Assembly: GCA_963718635.1 (NCBI GenBank)
Contig: OY970367.1
Location: forward strand, 5,766,001 to 5,830,000
DNA length: 64,000 bases
Source of the DNA: JAIOQJ01 sp963718635
GTDB lineage: Bacteria; Planctomycetota; Planctomycetia; Gemmatales; Gemmataceae
Direction of reading: 5' to 3'
Below the pieces are notes generated by a model, which saw only the letters and a program-made list of their open reading frames with translations, did no database searches and was not told the origin of the DNA. Of this stretch, positions 59,592 to 64,000 are shown piece by piece. A program made the position numbers and the translations under genes. Numbering within the stretch: position 1 is the stretch's first letter; every line of letters starts with the position of its first letter.

Positions 59592-60814
59592 GTGAAGAAA
59601 CCATTCCTCGCGCTAGGGCTTATTTTTGCAATCGCGACGGCAGCCTGCGCGGACGAGGCCGGCTGGCCTCCGATGAGGCAAAAGGAGTCGGAAGTCCTCG
59701 AGCGAAAGCTGGAGGTCTTCCAGCATGGCAGCCAGAAGGAGTGGGGATATTCCGAGCCTCAACGAGACACGTTCTTGGTGCTCCATCCGAAGCTCGCAAA
59801 ACCGAACTCGCCGCTTTATGTGGTCTTGCATTCCGCAGGGCACGACGTCAACTCATGTCTGGCCTGCACTACTAAAGTAGGCAACCACGACATCTACCAC
59901 TCTCCGCCAGATTTCTTTGCCCTTTACCTCGATTGCAAGGCCAACAAGGGCGACTGGTGGTGGGGCATCAACAAATACCCCGGCCCTGAAGTCGGCCCCA
60001 CGGAAAAACGGGTGATCGATACGGTTCGCTGGGTAATCAAGCAATACGGCATTGATGAAAACCGCGTCTATTTGTGTGGGAATTCAATGGGCGGCAGCGG
60101 CACGCTCGGGATCGGGATGCGTCACGGCGACGTCTTCGCCGCCATCAAAGCCAACGTTCCCGCCGAGGTCAAACACGTTTCCAGCCGAATGTACTTCCCA
60201 CCGAAGACGGCGCCGGCCGACATCACCATACCCGACCCGCCGATCGTCGTCGACTATTCTGCCCAAAACGATGGGTGGTCGCGAGGTCACGACGCCTTCA
60301 TCAATGCGATGAACGAGCGAAAATATGCGCTCTTCATGTATTGGGGTCCATTCGGCCATGCGAACAACCACGCGAACATCATAAAGGTTAATGACTTGAT
60401 CAATTCGTTCGACTGGCTGAGCGTCAGGAAAAACGAGTCGTATCCCGTGTTTACCGATGCCTCGTCGAATGACCCGATGCCCTGGCCGAATCAACTCACC
60501 GATAAGAAAGCAGGCCAGATTAATGCTTTTTTTCGATGGAAAAACGTGCGCGACACGCCAGACACGATTGAAACATCGCTTTTTCTCCTCAAACCCGAGG
60601 AACTCAAAACGACGTTTACGATCCCGACCGAAGCGACCGCCGACGTCAGCATGCGTCGGCTGCAGATGCTGCGGATCCCCCCGGCGCAAAGTTGCACTGG
60701 ACTTTTGGCACACGAGAGGGAGATGTACAGGCCGATGCCGCGGGACTCATCACGATCCCGAAGCTCAACATTACCGCCGAGCCGACCAGCTTGAGCGTCA
60801 GCAGAGTGAAGTAG
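59592..60814 (+). CDS. Secreted alpha/beta hydrolase, depolymerase/esterase-like (C-terminal frameshift)
   Basis: Exported hydrolase of about 405 residues, similar in layout to feruloyl-esterase/PHB-depolymerase-like proteins. Signal peptide: LALGLIFAIATAACADE. Nucleophile elbow: LCGNSMGGSGTLG. A histidine candidate lies in GPFGHANNH. Cys residues in SCLACTTK may form a disulfide. The frame shifts near 60685 in the run CCCCCC; the second frame continues to a stop at 60812-60814 with GAKLHWTFGTREGDVQADA, so the apparent end at 60794 is false. The C-terminal 90 residues look like a small beta domain. Substrate unknown. Confidence 0.8.
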
Positions 60815-60896
60815 ACAAAAGTCTTTAAATTAAAGGGCGCTCAAGTGGCTTCGGGAAATATTGCCCGATAGGATTTTGTCTCCTCTAAACCGCCGT

Positions 60897-60956
60897 CAGA
60901 GCCGCGACCGTTAGTTAGGGAGCGGAAGCTCCCACTGCCTAACGGTCGTGGCTCTG
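60897..60956. repeat. Nested hairpin repeat CAGAGCCGCGACCGTTAG
   Basis: Outer arms CAGAGCCGCGACCGTTAG and CTAACGGTCGTGGCTCTG pair with one mismatch. An inner hairpin GGGAGC/GCTCCC lies between them. A planctomycete-type interspersed repeat. Confidence 0.8.
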
Positions 60957-60966
60957 CACGATTGCG

Positions 60967-61017
60967 CGTTTTCCCACGATTTCCTCGCATTCCAGCTTCT
61001 GGAAATATTTCCCGAAG
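60967..61017 (-). repeat. ATATTT palindrome element, copy d (reverse orientation)
   Basis: CGTTTTCCCACGATTTCCTC (reverse of the GAGAAAATCGTGGGAAAACG box, one change), then a 10-base spacer, then CTTCTGGAAATATTTCCCGA. Its flank matches copy b (CCCATCAGAATGAC versus GTCATTCTGACGGG). Confidence 0.85.
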
Positions 61018-61087
61018 CGAGCCCATCAGAATGACTGGCGTTTGATTTTTCTTCCATTCCGCACTCCGAATTGCGCATTTTCGCGAA

Positions 61088-61138
61088 GCGTTTTCCCACG
61101 ATTTTCTCGTAAAGTGCCTTATGGAAATATTTCCCGAA
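61088..61138 (-). repeat. ATATTT palindrome element, copy e (reverse orientation)
   Basis: CGTTTTCCCACGATTTTCTC is an exact reverse complement of the box. A spacer and TGGAAATATTTCCCGA follow. The adjoining GAATATTAACCGATAG is the reverse complement of the flank of copy c. Confidence 0.85.
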
Positions 61139-61205
61139 TATTAACCGATAGCGATTAAGCGCGATCTGCCACTTTCTCGAGCCCGACGCGCGAGCAAGGG
61201 ATTTG

Positions 61206-61235
61206 TAGGGTGGGTGAAGGCTTTGCGAAACCCAT
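61206..61235 (+). repeat. Single copy of the 6.8-kb interspersed repeat
   Basis: GTAGGGTGGGTGAAGG and CTTTGCGAAACCCA, identical to copy 1 at 6828-6858 except at the right end. Confidence 0.85.
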
Positions 61236-61265
61236 CCCGCACCACTCCCCAACCATTCTGACTGC

Positions 61266-61313
61266 GAACCGTTCGAAGTGAAAACGTTTTCACTCGAGTG
61301 TGAACCGTTCACA
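61266..61313. promoter_or_regulatory. Second cluster of TGTGAAC-type palindromes
   Basis: Three palindromes: GCGAACCGTTCG centred near 61270, GTGAAAACGTTTTCAC (perfect, 61278-61293) and TGTGAACCGTTCACA (61299-61313). They share the core GAAC-CG-GTTC with the array at 41431-41570. The nearest plus-strand gene starts about 600 bp downstream. Confidence 0.5.
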
Positions 61314-61431
61314 TTTTCATGCTGAATCTCAAGTCTCACTAGCATTGTTGCTAGTGAGGCTCGGATCGAAGTGGAGTCTAATCCTTCTTCCATTCCGCAA
61401 TCCGAATTCCGCATTCCGCATTTCGGTTGTG

Positions 61432-61484
61432 CGTTTTCCCACGAAATAATTGGAAACGCCCTTCGGGAAATATTTCCCGAAGGG
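61432..61484 (-). repeat. ATATTT palindrome element, copy f, with a perfect 26-bp palindrome
   Basis: The box is partly preserved (CGTTTTCCCACGA). Bases 61459-61484 form an exact palindrome: CCCTTCGGGAAAT followed by its reverse complement. Confidence 0.8.
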
Positions 61485-61507
61485 TCAGTGAAAACCCTTC
61501 AAAGTCG

Positions 61508-61531
61508 CCTTTCGCTCCGCGAAAGGTTTTT
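61508..61531 (+). terminator. Terminator-like hairpin with T-tract in the repeat region
   Basis: CCTTTCGC-TCC-GCGAAAGG followed by TTTTT. It has intrinsic terminator form on the plus strand, but no gene ends nearby; the preceding hydrolase ends about 690 bp upstream. Confidence 0.35.
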
Positions 61532-61911
61532 GTTTCGCGGGGCGAAAAGCGACCATCGCTTTAGCACGCAACGTCACGCGCGAGGCAGAGCCTCGACGAC
61601 CCGTTACGCGGCAGAGCCGCGTAACGAGATCAATTCGTTAGCCGCGACGCTGTGCGGAGCGCGAGGCGCAGCGCCACCCTCGTCTGACGCTCCTGCGTCG
61701 AACGTCTTCTTCGACGCTCCCGCGTCGATTACACCCCATACCTAGCTTAGGCGCACTCAAAACCGGAAATGTTTTTACGGCGTTCCTTCTACTCCAAAAC
61801 CACTTGTTTCGACATTTTGAAGAAAATTTGAAAAATGCCTTGCGTTCCCACTACTCGCTTTACTACACTCTCCACCACGGCTTCTTCTCTGCGTGTTAAG
61901 GACAGCACTTC

Positions 61912-64000
61912 ATGCTTCATTCGAGCATTTCGCGTCGGCTTGCCGCTTGGTTCTCTGCGACCCGCGTTTGGGACTATCTGAACAAGCCCGCGAAAAAACC
62001 AGCATCGATCTTTCGAAGCGTAAAGTTGCGCTTTGAAGTTCTCGAAAGCCGCGATGTTCCCTCCGCCGATCCGTTCCCGATTTTTTCGACGGGCGTGGAT
62101 GCCAATGGCAGCCCGTTGACGGCCGGCACGAGCGATCAACATTATGCGATCACGGCCGCGCCCAGCCCGGACACCACCGGCAGCGGCGTCGTTACCAATA
62201 GCGGCTATCCGTTTCCCGCTTGGATGGCCAATTCCAGCGCTTCGCAATGGATTTCGCCGCACGCCAACGAAAATGGCGCTTCGCACGGCACCAAAGAGCC
62301 GGCCGGCAACTTCACCTACACCACCACCTTCCTTCTCGATGGCTTCGTTCCTTCCTCGGCACAGCTCAACGTGCAGATGGAAGGCGACAACACGATCACG
62401 CAAGTCTTGCTGAACGGGACCGCTACCAGCTACACTTCCTCGGGCACGAACGACTTCGCTTCGTTTCGCACGCTGACGCTCAACTCCGGTTTTCAGGCAG
62501 GCGTGAACACGCTGGCTTTCATCGTCAACAATGCCACCGGTGGCGGAAGCCAGAACGCGGCCGGATTCCGGCGCAAATGACGGGCACGGCTCTCCATGCA
62601 ACCACCACGCTCTTGAACGCCATCCCCAATGCCGACGGCACGTTCAATTTGCAAGCCAACGTTGGCCCGGCGGTCGGCGCAGGCGCGACGGGGACGATGA
62701 CCTTCACCCAGGCGGGCACGACCATTGGAACCGCGACGGTGATCAATGGCGTGGCGACGTTGAACAGCGTGACCATGCCAAGCGCTTCGAGCACGCTTTA
62801 TGCCGTCTACGGCGGCGATAGCCGTTACGGTTCGAGCAGCGGGCAGTTCAACCCCGCGCCTTTAGCGGTGACGTTCAATCTTTCAACTGGTTTGAGCACC
62901 ACGGGCACGACGTTGTCGGCCGGCAGCGTCGACCCGCGCTACACCATTACGGCAACGCCTTCGGGACCCGTCACCAACAGCGCCTTGGTAACGCAGAGCG
63001 GTTGGCCTTTTGGACCTTGGACGAACGATTCGAGCACGTCACAGTGGATTTCGCCGCACACCAACGAAAACGCATTGAGCGGCGGCACCAAGGAGCCGGC
63101 CGGGAATTTCACCTATACGACCACGTTCAGCCTGGCGGGCTTGAACCCGGCCACCGCCCAGATTTTCGGCCAGATGGAAGGCGACAACACGATCACGCAG
63201 ATTTTATTGAACGGCACGCCGGTTTCGTATACGTCGTCGGGGCAAAACGATTACGTCGCCTTCCAGCCTCTTTCGATCACATCGGGTTTCCAGGCCGGGA
63301 CCAACACGCTGTCGTTCGTTGTCAATAATGTCGCGATCAGCAATCCGCAGAACGCCGCCGGCTTTCGAGCACAGTTGACCGCGATGGCCACGCCGATTGC
63401 CGAGACTACCACCACGCTGAATTCGTCGGTGTCCGGCTCATCTGTCACGCTGACTGGTACGGTCGTCTCTGTGACATCGGGCGTTCCCGATGGCACTGTC
63501 ACCTTCAAAGAAGGCACGACGACTATTGGCACGGGCACGCTCAACAGCAGCGGCGTCGCCACCTTCACGACTTCATCGCTCAGCGCGGGCCTCCATGCGA
63601 TCACCGCCGTTTATGGCGGCAGTGTGAATTTCCTGGCGAGCGCTTCGCCGTTGCGCCAGTACGACCCGCTCAGCAACAATCAATTGTCTCAAGCGCTCGA
63701 TCTGGACAACAGCCCCGGCACGAGCGCCAGCGGCAACGTCGCGCTCGCCTACAACTCGGCCAACGTGAACGTCCGGCCCATCATCAAAGATTCGGTATGG
63801 ACTGACCCCAGCCGGCCTTTGCCTTCGTCTATCTTGATTAATCTCTACGACAGCAGCAACAATCTCGTCGGCTCGACAAATATCAGCCCGCTTACTGGCT
63901 ACGTGCCCGGCAACGCGATTCCCTTCAGCGTACAGGTTACCAGCGCGTTGCCGACCGGCGTGTTCCAATACAAGATTGCCGTGAGTTATCCGAGCAATCC
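61912..64000 (+). CDS. Giant secreted LEPR-XLL protein with Ig-like repeats (3' cut by window, one frameshift)
   Basis: Start of a large extracellular protein, over 690 residues visible. The N-terminus carries the planctomycete LEPR-XLL-like anchor/export motif (LRFEVLESRDVPSA). Then come alternating modules. Module A is about 170 residues and occurs twice, each containing SQWISPH and GTKEPAGNFTYTTTF, then MEGDNTITQ. An Ig-like (Big_3/5-type) domain of about 90 residues follows each A module (TLYAVYGGDSRYGSSSGQ and HAITAVYGGSVNFLASASP). A third region then begins. The frame shifts near 62568: the first copy reads GFRRK-stop, whereas the second reads GFRAQLTA, so one G is missing from CGG(G)CGC. 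After that the frame is open to the window end. Likely an adhesin or surface-layer protein. Confidence 0.85.

Larger units (their letters stand above)
60815..61911. other. Long gene-free region made of interspersed repeats
   Basis: About 1.1 kb without a credible gene. It holds a nested hairpin at 60897-60956, three copies of the ATATTT palindrome family, a copy of the 6.8-kb repeat (61206-61235), operator-like palindromes (61266-61313) and a terminator-like hairpin at 61508-61526. Bases 61560-61735 are a mosaic of short inverted repeats (for example CGAGGCAGAGCCTCG and TTACGCGGCAGAGCCGCGTAA). Confidence 0.7.

Noticed and set aside
1..64000. CRISPR array
   Set aside because: No run of direct repeats with unique spacers was seen. 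The 41-kb tandem units have near-identical spacers, only four copies and internal dyads.

Overview
The window reads as chromosomal DNA of a planctomycete, most likely from the Gemmatales. The evidence is the gene content: a DUF1549/DUF1553 cytochrome protein, a DUF1501 protein, a CSPSR sulfatase, ThuA, DUF1579, DUF4142, DUF4058, Uma2, a CAECH-type cytochrome with a DUF4384-like domain, a Cache-linked Ser/Thr kinase, and a giant secreted protein whose N-terminus carries the LEPR-XLL-like anchor motif (LRFEVLESRDVPSA). There is no rRNA, transposase, integrase, phage gene or CRISPR array. One tRNA gene, tRNA-Gly(CCC), is present.

Layout. 1-15.8 kb is mixed metabolism: a truncated sensor kinase, DUF4058, the PSD1 cytochrome protein, a beta-lactamase-like hydrolase, trpE with an esterase behind it, a sulfatase, DUF1579, a zinc-ribbon membrane protein, SRPBCC, ribBA and a membrane protein with an acidic tail. 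16-20.6 kb holds a SulP transporter, then a minus-strand unit of two overlapping GT2 glycosyltransferases and yceH. 20.8-25.4 kb is a minus-strand membrane-microdomain operon: long NfeD, short NfeD, FloA flotillin and a proline-rich membrane protein. 25.9-33 kb has a hydroxyacid dehydrogenase, rsfS, an AT-rich DUF4365 gene pair, argS, an M20 amidohydrolase and an unpartnered CoA-transferase subunit. 33-43.9 kb has a large anti-sigma-like membrane protein, ThuA, the tRNA, Uma2, DUF1501, a membrane GTPase, a cytochrome/DUF4384 protein and NIPSNAP. 44.2-52.5 kb is one minus-strand run: M50 protease, esterase, DUF3467, zinc ribbon, secreted Cys-rich protein, fused tandem ModA, ModB, two small unknown genes and ModC. 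52.9-61 kb has an ECF sigma factor, stress-type small proteins, thioredoxin, flavin reductase, two CrtI-like desaturases and a secreted hydrolase. 61.9 kb to the edge is the giant LEPR-XLL protein.

Two features dominate the window. First, about twenty genes, including the housekeeping genes argS and ribBA, are broken by one to three frameshifts each, about one break per 2-2.5 kb. This points to indel errors in the consensus rather than gene decay, so I give such genes as single CDS spans and note the breaks. Second, intergenic DNA is full of small palindromic repeat families. The most notable are an ATATTT-centred palindrome linked to a GAGAAAATCGTGGGAAAACG box (six copies in two clusters 21 kb apart) and an operator-like palindrome TGTGAACGGTTCACA, present as four units spaced about 41 bp apart upstream of the cytochrome/DUF4384 gene and again near 61.3 kb.

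No complete, obviously new defence or biosynthetic system is visible. The best candidates for new biology are the palindrome arrays, the NfeD protein with two ClpP-like domains that both appear to lack the catalytic serine, the tandem ModA fusion with two unknown genes inserted in the mod operon, and the DUF4365 gene pair.
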